A program made the position numbers and the translations under genes. Below are positions 1 through 9,396 of a stretch of 64,000 nucleotides of DNA, piece after piece. This stretch comes from JAUXFS01 sp963772635. GTDB lineage: Bacteria > Pseudomonadota > Alphaproteobacteria > Rhodospirillales > Defluviicoccaceae. Position 1 is the first letter of the stretch. Every line of letters starts with the position of its first letter. The stretch covers positions 1-64,000 of the forward strand of contig CAVYYK010000057.1 in NCBI GenBank assembly GCA_963772635.1, given 5' to 3'. The notes beneath the pieces are model-generated. The model was not told the origin of the DNA and searched no databases. It saw only the letters and a list, made by a program, of their open reading frames with translations.

Positions 1-3000
1 CGGCCCGTTGTTGGAAACCGTAATCCGAAGAAGCTTGTTGCGTTTGCCGCAGCGGGCGATGATCCGGACGATCTTCGGCTCCGGCCCCTCGGACATCGCC
101 TGCTGCGCGTTGACCAGGAGATTGGTCAACACCTGACCGAGCTGGCCCGGATCCGCCATGATCTCCGGGAGATCGTCCGGAATGTCCCTGACCACCTCGA
201 TGCCGGCGCCGCGCAAACCGTAACTCACCAGGTCGAGCGACAACTCGACGACCTCGCCGATGCGGACCGGCACCCGTGACGGCGGCTGCTGGCGCGCCAT
301 CGCCAGGAACGCCTTGACGATCCGCGCGCACCGCTCCGCCGCCTGGCGGATCTTGGTGATGGCGTTGGCGGTGCCCGGTTCCACGTCGGCGTCCTCCAGC
401 ATGATCGAGCGGCCGACGACAACGGCGAGCGGGTTGTTGAGCTCGTGGGCGACCCCGGCGAGCAGCGAGCCGAGCGCGCTCATCTTCTCGGAATGGTGCA
501 GCGCCTCGCGGTGGCGCTCGAGTTCCGCCTCCGCTTCCTTTCTCTGGGTGAGATCGAGGATGCTGACCAGCGTCCCTTGTCGTCCCTGATACGAGATCGG
601 CTTGGCGCTGATCGAAATCTCGACCACGGACTTGTCGGCCCTGAAGAACCTTGTCTCGAAGGATCGGACGAATCCCACGGACGCCAACTCCTCCTCCATC
701 CACCCCCGGCCCCTCGGGTCGGCACAGAAGTCGGTCAGCGGACGGCCGATCAGCCTCGGCAACGGCGCGCCGATCAGATCGGCGAAGCCCGGGCTCGCGT
801 AAATGAGGCAACCGGTCCCATCGTCGAAAATGACAACCGGGACCGGATGGGTCTCGGCGATGACGCGAAACCTCTGCTCGCTGTCGATCAATTCCCGTTG
901 CATGCGCTTGAGGTCGGTGACGTCGGTGCGGACGACGGCGAGGCCGCCCTCGGCGGTCGGCTGGCGGTTGATCAGCATCCAGCGGCCGTCCTTGAACTCG
1001 ACCTCGATCGGCTCGCCGGCTCCCCACCAGAAGTCCTCGCGCAGCACCTGCGGCGGCTCGCCACCGTCTTCGGGCACCCGACCGGCGATCGAGTGCACGA
1101 GCGGAGCGAAAAGCGGCAGCATCTCCGCGAACCGCACACCGGCAAGATCCTCGGGGTTCCTCCCGTAGACCCTCGCAAAAGCAGAATTGCAGATGACCAG
1201 ACGCCGGGAAGCGTCGTAGACGGCGAAACCGTTGGGAATGCTCTCGATGGCGTCCTGGAACAGCTGCAGCCAGCGTTGCCGCTCCTTCTCGGCGTGTTTG
1301 AGCTCGGTGATGTCGCGAAACATGACGAATGCCAGACGCTGGCCACCGCGAGTGAACGGCACGCCGGTACTAACGGTAATGATCTCTCGTCCCTCGAGGG
1401 TAACCAGCCGACGTTCGATCTGACTCAGGGTCTTGCCGTCGTCGAGCATGCTTTTCAGCCTCTCGCGGGCGACGGGCTTTTCTTCTTCGGCGACGAAATC
1501 GAGGTAGTGGCGGCCAACCGCCTCTTCCGTGCCGGGTACGTCGAGGATGCTGCAGCCGGCCGGGTTGAGAAACGCGATGCCGACCTCGTCGTGGAGCATG
1601 ATCCCGTACGGCGAAAGATCGACGAGAAGGCGGTAGAACTCCTCGCTCTCGCGCAAGGTCCGCTCCGCGCGCTTGCGATCGGTGATGTCCAGTTCCACGG
1701 TGACGATGTGGGCGACCTCGCCGACGTCGTCGAGCAGCGGAACCTTGGTGGTCAACGCATCCAGCGGCGCCCCGTCGCGGCGCGTCAGGGTACTCTCGTA
1801 GAACGGCAGGGGCCTCCGACTGGCGATGACTTCCGGGTCACGGTCGACGAACCCGACGAGAAGCTGCGGATCGAAGACCTCGTGGAGGGTCTTGCCGATG
1901 ACCTTCTCCCGTTCGAAACCCCACTGCTCCAGGAAGCGGCGGTTGACCATCCGGTATCGCTGATCCCGGTCCTTGACGTGCAGCACCGCCGGGACCGCGT
2001 CCATCACCGCCTTCAGAAGGGATAGCGATTCCTCGGCCTCGCGCCGTGCGGCAACCTGCTCGGTAACGTCGGTGTAGGTGGTCACGAACCCGCCATCGGC
2101 AATGGGACGGCGCCGGATCTGTAAGACTTGCCCGTCGGCCTTGGTCACCTGCGTCGCGTACGCCTCGTCGGGCCTGAAACCGGCGAGATGGGATTTGACG
2201 AACGCCTCCGGATCGTCCGGTTGCAATAATCCACGATCGATATCAGACCTGAGCAGGTCTTCGATCGGAATGCCGGCAGTGACCAGCCCGTCCGGAAAGT
2301 CCATCATCTCCAAGTATCGGTCGTTCCACGCGCACAGCCGTAGATCCGCCTCGACCAGGGTGATGCCGTCGGTCATGTTGTCGAGAGTGGCGCGGAGCAT
2401 CCGGGTCTGGTTGGCGAGCATGGCCTCGCGTTCCGCAAGTGCGGTATTGCGCTTTTCCAGATCGGTGAACAGGTCGGACAACGATTTTCGGGTTTCCTCG
2501 AAGCTGCGTCCGAGATCCCCGAGTTCGTCCCGGCGCCGCCAGGCGAACGGCTGGTCGAGGGTTCCGTCGGCGAGCGCCCGGGACTGCCCGACCAAACGCC
2601 CCAGCGGCGCCAGAACCTTGTAGCCGAGCAGGGGGAAAACAATGAGCATGCCGAGGGCGAGCTGGAGGCCGCCGGTGGTCAGAAGCTGCGACCATTGCTG
2701 CGCGATCTGGGCTTCGAGGTTGCCGGTGCTCATTTCCACGCGGATCGTTCCGATCGTCTCGTCGCCGCGGACCACCGGACTTTCCCGCACCAAACTCTCG
2801 CCCCGGCGCCGCTCCGGCACCGACGCCGAAAGGAACTCCGGCATCAGCGGCGACGAGACGCTGATGGCAGTAACCCTGTCGTCGAGCATCACCGTATCGA
2901 TCAACGGACGGCCGGCGTCCGGCCTGACTTCCCAGATCGGCGCCTGCATGCCGATGGCGAGGGTCTCGACGATCAGCGCATGATCGTCGCGGAGGTCGGC

Positions 3001-3147
3001 GAGCAGTGTGTCGCGTCCCTTCTCGAGACCCCTCCAAATGGAAACGGCGACCGGCAGCGCCAGACCCACGACCAGCGCGATCGCGATGGTCGGGCGCAAC
3101 GGAAGGTCATCGACGAAGGCTCGCAGTCTCGTGCCGATGTTGTTCAT
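1..3147 (-). CDS. Membrane five-PAS sensor histidine kinase (C-terminus beyond window)
   Basis: Sensor kinase of a two-component system, cut by the left edge after 1,049 codons. Reading from the ATG at 3147: a transmembrane segment at about residues 20-38, a periplasmic stretch, a second membrane segment near 150-175, a HAMP-like linker (LGRLVGQSRALADGTLD), then five PAS-type sensor modules, each opening with a pattern like LDNMTDGITLVE or AIESIPNGFAVYD. The HisKA box is SALGSLLAGVAHELNNP, with phospho-acceptor His 901. The ATPase domain begins with the N box LTNLLVNAQQAM. The last visible residues are VSNNGP, where DNGPG is more usual. The gene starts 27 bases after the stop of the solute-binding protein gene and follows a response regulator gene, so regulator, binding protein and kinase probably form one signalling unit. 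The periplasmic part may read the state of the binding protein; that is inference. ATP-binding boxes past residue 1049 cannot be seen. Confidence 0.93.
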   Translation of the reverse strand, partial: MNNIGTRLRAFVDDLPLRPTIAIALVVGLALPVAVSIWRGLEKGRDTLLADLRDDHALIVETLAIGMQAPIWEVRPDAGRPLIDTVMLDDRVTAISVSSPLMPEFLSASVPERRRGESLVRESPVVRGDETIGTIRVEMSTGNLEAQIAQQWSQLLTTGGLQLALGMLIVFPLLGYKVLAPLGRLVGQSRALADGTLDQPFAWRRRDELGDLGRSFEETRKSLSDLFTDLEKRNTALAEREAMLANQTRMLRATLDNMTDGITLVEADLRLCAWNDRYLEMMDFPDGLVTAGIPIEDLLRSDIDRGLLQPDDPEAFVKSHLAGFRPDEAYATQVTKADGQVLQIRRRPIADGGFVTTYTDVTEQVAARREAEESLSLLKAVMDAVPAVLHVKDRDQRYRMVNRRFLEQWGFEREKVIGKTLHEVFDPQLLVGFVDRDPEVIASRRPLPFYESTLTRRDGAPLDALTTKVPLLDDVGEVAHIVTVELDITDRKRAERTLRESEEFYRLLVDLSPYGIMLHDEVGIAFLNPAGCSILDVPGTEEAVGRHYLDFVAEEEKPVARERLKSMLDDGKTLSQIERRLVTLEGREIITVSTGVPFTRGGQRLAFVMFRDITELKHAEKERQRWLQLFQDAIESIPNGFAVYDASRRLVICNSAFARVYGRNPEDLAGVRFAEMLPLFAPLVHSIAGRVPEDGGEPPQVLREDFWWGAGEPIEVEFKDGRWMLINRQPTAEGGLAVVRTDVTDLKRMQRELIDSEQRFRVIAETHPVPVVIFDDGTGCLIYASPGFADLIGAPLPRLIGRPLTDFCADPRGRGWMEEELASVGFVRSFETRFFRADKSVVEISISAKPISYQGRQGTLVSILDLTQRKEAEAELERHREALHHSEKMSALGSLLAGVAHELNNPLAVVVGRSIMLEDADVEPGTANAITKIRQAAERCARIVKAFLAMARQQPPSRVPVRIGEVVELSLDLVSYGLRGAGIEVVRDIPDDLPEIMADPGQLGQVLTNLLVNAQQAMSEGPEPKIVRIIARCGKRNKLLRITVSNNGP

Positions 3148-3173
3148 TCGTTTTTCCGTCCCAAGCGCGACGT

Positions 3174-3968
3174 TTACTCCAAATATCTGGCCATGATTTC
3201 GTTCACTCGGCCATCCGCGATCATTTTGGCGAGGCTGGCATTGATCGCCGCGAAGGTTGCCGGGTCGACCGACTTGCGGCTGAACATGAAGTGCAAGTTG
3301 TCGCCGGCGATACGAACGGGATGCCGTTCGATCCGGTCCTCGACACCGAGCGCCTTGGCCTCGCCCAACGCCACTCCGACGTCATCGACAAGAAGACCGT
3401 CGATCCGCCCGTGCAGGAGCTTGCGGATATTGGTTTCGTAGTCGGCGGCGCCGTCGACCTGGGCCGCGAACCGCGGATCCTTCATCAATTCGGCGAACTC
3501 GGGACCATAATAGTAGGCGGAAATGACACCCAACCGGAAACCGGTGCCGGGGATCGAGGAGAGATCCTCCAGGACGTAGTTCCCGGCCTCGCCGCGACGG
3601 ACAAAAACCGCCATTTCGGCTTCCCGATAGGGCTCCGAGAAGTAAGCGAAGAGCTCGCGTTCGGGGGTCCGGCTGGTGCTCGACGTCGCGTCGATGACAC
3701 CGTTCTCCAACTCCAGAACCATGCGCGCCCACGGCAGCTGCCTGAACGTGACCTCGCACCCGACGTCCTTTGCCACCGCCTTGATCAGTTCGATGTCAAC
3801 CCCGGACGGATTGCCGTCCTGGTCGGCGAAGGTGTAGATGGCATAGGGCTCCCAGCCCATGCGAAGGGTGCAGGCCGCAGCCACGTCGAAGCCCGTCAGA
3901 ACCGACGCAAGCAGGGCAACGGCCCCGAGAAGCCGGCAATATCGGCGGTTCAACATTGCATCATCCAT
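3174..3968 (-). CDS. Periplasmic solute-binding protein, amino-acid ABC type (SBP_bac_3)
   Basis: A 264-residue secreted protein with a signal peptide (hydrophobic LLGAVALLASVLTG, cleavage likely near VAAA-CTL). The mature part has the SBP_bac_3 pattern: MGWEPYAIYTFADQDG near the N-terminus, GVDIELIKAVAKDVGCEV, and a lobe with GRIDGLLVDD. No ABC permease or ATPase gene is adjacent. It lies between an OmpR-type regulator and a membrane kinase, so it may present a ligand to the kinase rather than feed a transporter. Two starts are possible: the ATG at 3968 sits almost on top of the GGAGG ribosome site, while the ATG at 3956 (MLNRRYC) is about 12 bases from it. The later start also gives a more normal signal peptide. 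Ligand unknown. Confidence 0.9.
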   Translation of the reverse strand: MDDAMLNRRYCRLLGAVALLASVLTGFDVAAACTLRMGWEPYAIYTFADQDGNPSGVDIELIKAVAKDVGCEVTFRQLPWARMVLELENGVIDATSSTSRTPERELFAYFSEPYREAEMAVFVRRGEAGNYVLEDLSSIPGTGFRLGVISAYYYGPEFAELMKDPRFAAQVDGAADYETNIRKLLHGRIDGLLVDDVGVALGEAKALGVEDRIERHPVRIAGDNLHFMFSRKSVDPATFAAINASLAKMIADGRVNEIMARYLE

Positions 3969-4027
3969 TCCTCCGCGAGCACCGCGAGGTCGGTCGGTGC
4001 GCCCGCTTTCCGCAGTTACCAGGGGTT

Positions 4028-4076
4028 TGTTTCAGAACGATGTCGCCCGGGGCCGGGAAATGTTTCAATTGTTTCA
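4028..4076. promoter_or_regulatory. Three TGTTTCA direct repeats between regulator and binding-protein genes
   Basis: TGTTTCA occurs at 4028-4034, 4061-4067 and 4070-4076 (TGAAACA on the coding strand) in the 133-base gap between the response regulator stop and the solute-binding protein start. The last two copies are nine bases apart, close to the spacing of OmpR-type regulator half-sites. I infer a binding region for the neighbouring regulator, controlling the binding-protein/kinase pair. Confidence 0.45.
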
Positions 4077-4101
4077 GCGGTCGGGCTGAGTGGCCGGGCG
4101 C

Positions 4102-4827
4102 TCAGGCGAGCGGCGTCGGCACGTACATGTAGCCGCTGCCCCGCACCGTCTTGATGGTTTCGGGTTTTGTCGGGTTGGCCTCGATCTTGCGGCGAAGACG
4201 GGCGATGCGGATGTCGATGCTGCGGTCGAACGGATCCCAGTCGCGATTGTGGGCGAGATCGAGCAGCTGATCCCGCGTGAGCACCCGGTTCGGACGTTCG
4301 GCGAACGCCTTCAGCAAGTCGAACTCCATGCTGGTGATCGCCACCTCCTCGCCCTCGGAGGTCTTCAGCGTCCTCGCATCCAGATCGAGCGTGCACCTGC
4401 CGAACCGCACCGTCGCGGCCAGCTCCGCCGGCCCCTCGCCGGCTTCCGCCTGCTTGGCGGTGGTGCGACGGAGCACGCTTCGAATACGGGCGAGAAGTTC
4501 CCTGGGATCGAACGGCTTGGGGACGTAATCGTCGGCGCCGATCTCCAGACCGACGATGCGATCGACGACGCTGCCGGCCGCCGTCAGCATGATGATCCCG
4601 CACTTGTAGTTCTCGCGAACGTAGCGCGCCAACGACAGGCCGTCCTCGCCCGGCATGTTGATATCGAGAAGCGCGAGATCGACGGGTTTCTCCGCCAGGA
4701 TCGCCCGGAACTCCTGGCCGTTGGCCGCCGCGCTGACCGCAAGCCCCTGGGAGCCGAGGTATTCCTCGACCATCTCGCGCACGTCGGCCTCGTCATCGAC
4801 CACGACGATGTGAGCGGTGTCGGTCAT
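4102..4827 (-). CDS. OmpR/PhoB-family response regulator
   Basis: 241 residues, the normal length for the family. The receiver domain (about 1-125) has the acidic pair D11/D12, phospho-acceptor D55 in LALLDINMPG, the switch Thr in MLTAAG, and the conserved Lys in DDYVPKPFDPREL. The DNA-binding winged helix (about 145-238) has EEVAITSMEFDLLKAFAERP, RVLTRDQLLDL and the recognition-helix sequence SIDIRIARLRRKIE, ending in IKTVRGSGYMYV. It is the first gene of the regulator, binding protein, kinase set on the minus strand and is the obvious partner of the kinase. The start ATG at 4827 follows AGGGAAGG. Confidence 0.96.
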   Translation of the reverse strand: MTDTAHIVVVDDEADVREMVEEYLGSQGLAVSAAANGQEFRAILAEKPVDLALLDINMPGEDGLSLARYVRENYKCGIIMLTAAGSVVDRIVGLEIGADDYVPKPFDPRELLARIRSVLRRTTAKQAEAGEGPAELAATVRFGRCTLDLDARTLKTSEGEEVAITSMEFDLLKAFAERPNRVLTRDQLLDLAHNRDWDPFDRSIDIRIARLRRKIEANPTKPETIKTVRGSGYMYVPTPLA

Positions 4828-4852
4828 CGGACGGACCTTCCCTCCCGGTGGG

Positions 4853-4879
4853 TCTACAAGCCCTTAGAACTGCTATAAT
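4853..4879 (+). promoter_or_regulatory. Possible sigma-70 promoter for the dehydrogenase gene
   Basis: A perfect TATAAT lies at 4874-4879, 73 bases before the ATG at 4952. The best upstream hexamer is TCTACA at 4853-4858, only 15 bases away, so the -35 match is weak. The same AT-rich patch could serve the divergent regulator gene. Confidence 0.3.
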
Positions 4880-4951
4880 ACCAACGAGCCTCGATGAGGC
4901 ATAGTACCCGAACGAGACGGGATTGCACGGCGGAGCAGGGAGAACGGGAAG

Positions 4952-5828
4952 ATGAACATCGGGATTATCGGCGTCGGCCTGATGGGCCACGGGATCGCCA
5001 GCAACCTTCTCAAGCACGGTCATGCGCTGCGGCTGATGAACCATCCCGGGAACCAGCCTGTCGACGATCTCCTCGCGGCGGGCGCCGAGGCCGTGGACAG
5101 TGGCGCGGACGTGGCGCGAGGCGCGGACGTCGTGATCGTCTGCGTCACCGGCGCGCCCGAGGTCAAGGATGTGCTGTTCCGGGAGGATGGCGTTCTCGCG
5201 GGCCTGAAGCCGGGCGAGATCGTCATCGACTGCTCCACGTCGATTCCGAGCGTGACCCGGGAAATCGCCGAACGGGTGGCCGATCGCGGCGGCCATTTCA
5301 TCGACGCGGCGATGACCCGCACGCCCAAGGAAGCCGCCGAAGGCCGTCTGAACCTGATCGTCGGTGCCCCGGCCGGCTCTGTTCGAGCGCGTGCTGCCGC
5401 TCTTGAAGTGCTTCGCGGAGAACGTAACCCATGCCGGCGACGTCGGCGCCGGCCACCAGCTGAAACTGATCCACAATTTCGTGTCACTGGGTTTCGCCGG
5501 TGTCCTCGCCGAAGCGGTGGCCTGCGCGAGATCGGCGGGGATCGCGCCCGATGCCCTTGTCGAGGTCCTCGCCTCGGGCGGCGGCGGCGGGGTCGTTTTC
5601 GAACGACTGCGTCCCTTCATCCAGTCCGACGATCCCTCCGGCTTCCGATTCACCATCGCCAACGCGCTGAAGGATCTCACCTACTACACGACCATGGTCG
5701 AGCAAATGGGCGCGGCATCCGCCGCCGCCGCCGCCATCCAAGGCCTCTATGGTGCCGCCGCGGCCGACGGTCACGGCGCCAGGACGGTTCCGGAACTGAT
5801 CGCAATCCTGGACAGGCGCGACGGCTGA
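4952..5828 (+). CDS. NAD-dependent beta-hydroxyacid dehydrogenase (3-hydroxyisobutyrate dehydrogenase family), one frameshift
   Basis: Oxidises a short beta-hydroxyacid with NAD(P) in the cytoplasm; the exact substrate is not readable. The N-terminal Rossmann motif is MNIGIIGVGLMGHGIA. It is followed by the family signature DCSTSIPSVTREI and the substrate loop GGHFIDAAMTRTPKEA. The reading frame then shifts near 5379, where one extra G in GGCCGGCT breaks GAPAG/ALFERV. It resumes in the next frame with GAGHQLKLIHNF, which carries the catalytic Lys, and continues to the stop at 5828. Both halves are full length and well conserved, giving about 292 residues in total. I read this as a sequencing insertion rather than a real pseudogene. 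The ATG follows GGGAGAACGGGAAG. It is divergent from the two-component genes. Confidence 0.85.
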
Positions 5829-5875
5829 GACGCTGAAACGAGACCGCAACTCGAGATAAGCGAAACGCTCCCGAA

Positions 5876-8800
5876 CTACACCGCCTTGCGCTCGCGCAGG
5901 AGCTGGATGAAGGAGTCGCTGATCGAATGGTCCTTGCTGTCGACGGCATGGTCGATCAGCCGTTCGCGCAGCGCCTCGGCCTGCTCCACCGGCAACAGGA
6001 TGGCGAGGAGCAGGTAGACGCCGCGGAACCGGGCGTCGCCCAGATGCCTCGCCGGCCGGTCGTTGGCGGGGCCGAGGAACGCCTGGACGATGAAGAACTC
6101 CATGATCTTGTCGTGGCGGAAATACCATTGGGTCACAAAGCCTTGGGCGTCGACCTGCACCTGCCGGCTCAGCGTCATCTTGTGCCGGGCCATGCACGCC
6201 GTTTCCGCCTGGAACTCCGTATCGGCCAAAGCGGTCTCGTCGTTCAGCCGCATCTCGTAGACCCGTTCGGAAAACGCCTCGAGCGGAAACGCGTGCCCGA
6301 CGTTCACCCGCGCATAGTCCTCTGCCATCAGCCGGTATTGCTGCTCCTGAAGGTGGAACAGGTCGGGGTGCCGGCCCCGGGACAACATCACCGCGACGGT
6401 GGTGAGGTCCATGGGATTGGACAGCGCCCGACGGATCGCGGCGAGCGTCGCCTCCGGCTGGTCGGCGGAAAGCGCCCCCTCCAGATACGCGGCGCACGCG
6501 GCCTCGTAGGCCGGTCCGGTGACCTCGGCGTCCTCGGGAAGGATCGGACCGCGGCTCGACAGAAACGTTTTGATCCGGTCCGTCTCCAACGGCTGGATGC
6601 ACGAAGGTCCTGGCCGTCGACGGCGGCGACCACTCCATCGGCTGGGTTCCGATGATGATGTTGCCCTTGAAGTAGCTCTCGGCGAAACTCGCCACCTTCG
6701 CCCGGGTCACCGCCGAGACCTCGTTGAGGCCGTCGACGCAGATATCGATCGCCCCGGCGTAGATCAGGTTGCGGAGATATCGGGGATCGGCGGCCGGGCC
6801 GTGGAGCTTGGCCTGGATCGCTTCCGCCACGCCCGCGTCGCACTTGGCGGCCGGCAGGTAGACGGTGATGCGCCGGGACCGGCCGACCAGATGGCGGAGG
6901 AACATGGTCTTGCCGAGGCCCGACTCGCCTTCGAGGACGACCTGGCCGCGGATCGCCGGGATGGCGTCGACGACGCGCTCGGCCGGCCCGGTACCGCCGA
7001 CCTTCACGTCGAAGTCGGGAAAGTAGGTCCCGGCGTCGAAGCCCGCCAGATCGGCATCGGCCAGCAACAACTCCCGGAACGGCGCGAACAGCTTGGCGCG
7101 CAAAAACGGCACCCAGGCCAACGCCAGGCCCACATACCCCAGCCCGACGAACCGCCGGATCCAGGGGTTCCAGAAGAAGATCGCCTGGACCTGCGGCGAG
7201 CGCGGATAGACGACGATCAGGAGAAGCCAGAACACCGCGTGCCCGAGCCATGCGTAACCGGCGACCTCGCGCCAGTCGATCCTGTCCCGCTCCTCGATCT
7301 CCTTGATCTTGGCTTTGACCGCCGCCGCGTGGGTAGAGCCGGCTTCACTCAGATTTTCGGCGAGCGCCCGAAGCAGCGGCAAATCGTCCGCTTCGCAAGG
7401 GAGCGACGTCTACGATCCGCGCAATCTGGTTCGCCATGTCGCAGGCGAAGATCGGGCAAAGCTTCGGTCTGCGGCCAAGCGGCCCTGAAGATTTCGAGAG
7501 TCCGAACCGCCTGCGAACGGTCCTTTTTCACCACGTCGAGAGGACGCTTCGCCGGTCGCCCAAGCCAGGCAATAAGGGTTTCGTTGGTAGGCGCGCCGCC
7601 GCCCAGCAAATGCGCTTGAAACCTCAGTTCCCCGGTGAGCGCTACGCGACCGTAGCTGAGATCGAGGATGATCCGCACCAGGATCGGTCCGTGCGCGCCG
7701 ATGCTTGCGAGCGCCCCAGCCGCGGCAGAGCGGACGTCACGGTCCGGGTCGCCGAGCGCCTCGCCCAGACGCGGCGCCTGATCCGCCGCCGCCGCCCCCA
7801 GCGCCCCCAACGCCTGAGCCGCGGCAGAGCGGACGCGACTGTACGGGTCGCCGAGCGCCTCGACGAGACGCGGCGCCTGATCAGCCGCCGCCGCCCCCAG
7901 CGCCCCCAACGCCTGAGCCGCGGCATAACGGACGTCACGGTCCGGGTCGCCGAGCGCCTCGCCCAGACGCGGCGCCTGATCCGCCGCCGCCGCCCCCAGC
8001 GCCCCCAACGCCTGAGCCGCGGCAGAGCGGACGTAACTGTCCGGGTCGCCGAGCGCACTCGCCCAGACGCGGCGCCTGATCACCCGCCGCCGCCCCCAGC
8101 GCCCCCAACGCCTGAGCCGCGGCAGAGCGGACGTCACTGTCCGGGTCGCCGAGCGCAATCTCGACGAGACGCGGCGCCTGATCCGCCGCCGCCGCCCCCA
8201 GCGCCCCCAACGCCTGAGCCGCGGCAGAACGGACGAAACTGTCCGGGTCGCCGAGCGCACTCGACGAGACGCGGCGCCTGATCCCCGCCGCCGCCCCCAG
8301 CGCCCCCAACGCCTGAGCCGCGGCAGAGCGGACGACACGGTCCGGGTCGCCGAGCGCCTCGCCCAGACGCGGCGCCTGATCCCCGCCGCCGCCCCCAGCG
8401 CCCCCAACGCCTGAGCCGCGGCACGGAACGGTCCGGGTCGCCCAGCGCCTCGCCCAGACGCGCCGACTGATCCGCCGCCGCCCCCAGCGCCCCCAACGCC
8501 TGAGCCGCGCAGTGCGGACGCCAGTCCGGGTCGCCGAGCGCACTCGACGAGACGCGGCGCCTGATCCGCCGCCGCCGCCCCCAGCGCCCCCAACGCCTGA
8601 GCCGCGGCAGAGCGGACGTAACTATCCGGGTCGCCGCAGCGCCTCGCCCAGACGCGCCGCCTGATCCCCCGCCGCCGCCCCCAGCGCCCCCAACGCCAGA
8701 GCCGCGGCATAACGGACGGAACAGTTCGGGTCGCCGAGCGCCTCGCCCAGACGCGCCGACGGATCCGCCGCCGCCGCCCCCAGCGCCCCCAACGCCGTAG

Positions 8801-9288
8801 CCGCGGCAGAGCGGACGGACCAGTTCGGGTAGCCGAGCGCCTCGACGAGACGCGGCGCCTGATCCGCCGCCGTAGCGCCGAGCGTTTGCAAGAGTTGGAG
8901 CCGCGGCATGCAATGGACGCCACGGCTCCGGGTCGCCCGAGCGCCTCGCCCAGACGCGGCGCCTGATCCCCCGCCGCCGCCCCCAGCGCCCCCAACGCCC
9001 GAGCCGCGGCATAGCGGACGTCACGGTCCGGGTCGCCCGAGCGCAATCTCGACGAGACGCGGCGCCTGATCCCCCGCCGTATCGCCGAGCCTTCCGAAGA
9101 ACTCGGGAGCTCGCGGATGCTGAATGGCCGCCTCGAGAACCCCCGGCGTCGGATCCTTCAGGGCCGCCGCGAAGCCCTTGATCTGCCAGTCCGGGATGGG
9201 TTCCTGGTTCTCTTCGGTCGCGAAGGCGATTCCAGCACCACAGCGCCAGTGCGCAACCAATAACGAGAAGCTTCAGGCGATCGGCCAA
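5876..9288 (-). CDS. HEAT-repeat / transmembrane / NACHT-type ATPase, multiply frameshifted
   Basis: I read this as one gene of roughly 1,130 residues with about ten frame breaks. It opens with a signal-peptide-like segment (DRLKLLVIGCALAL, then after one shift GAGIAFATEENQEP, with AFA as a cleavage site). Next come about 13 HEAT repeats of 33 residues (GDPDRDVRYAAAQALGALG type), then a linker. Two hydrophobic segments follow near 7270-7100 (GHAVFWLLLIVVY and VGLGYVGLALAWVPFL). The NTPase domain has Walker A GESGLGKT and Walker B IDICVDGLNEVS, the NACHT form. After a shift near 6594 the frame resumes with LETDRIKTFLSSRG and ends with a NACHT-typical WYFRHDKIMEFFIVQ helix and a C-terminal helical region. 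NACHT proteins are regulated oligomerising ATPases, often in stress or phage defence. The single-gene reading across the linker (7380-7500, at least two shifts) is inference. The alternative is a HEAT gene followed by a separate NACHT gene starting near 7382. Confidence 0.7.
7710..9060 (-). repeat. Tandem 99-bp repeat array encoding HEAT repeats
   Basis: About 13 head-to-tail copies of a 99-base unit, easily followed by the recurring CCCCCAACGCCTGAGCC on the plus strand every 96-101 bases. On the minus strand each unit codes for 33 residues: LGDPDxxVRxAAAQALGALG followed by AAAADQAPRLxEA. Copies differ mostly at three or four codons. Unit lengths away from 99 coincide with frame breaks. Such similarity at DNA level implies recent expansion or gene conversion, and makes assembly errors likely here. 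Confidence 0.92.
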
Positions 9289-9396
9289 CCCCGTGTCCCC
9301 CCACCGCAGTCTTCGAGAGCGGTCTTCTCAGCTTGCCGCCGTTTTAGAAGGGATAACAAGCGCGAGGAGTGAGGCGAACCTCGCTCCTCGACCGCG

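Noticed and set aside
445..2025. A 526-codon open frame on the plus strand
   Set aside because: It is antisense to the PAS/histidine kinase gene, whose frame is open throughout and has recognisable domains. The plus-strand translation matches nothing.
5370..5390. Programmed frameshifting in the dehydrogenase gene
   Set aside because: No slippery heptamer or downstream stem is visible, and the same one-base insertion pattern recurs in many unrelated genes.
5484..7382. A single 632-codon ATPase open frame
   Set aside because: The conserved sequence leaves this frame near 6594; everything after FVHPA is an Arg-rich off-frame reading antisense to the dehydrogenase gene at its end.
7436..8281. 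Pro/Arg repeat protein on the plus strand
   Set aside because: Mirror image of the HEAT-repeat array; no start site or recognisable domain.
7710..9060. CRISPR array
   Set aside because: The repeats are 99 bases, abut without unique spacers and encode HEAT units.
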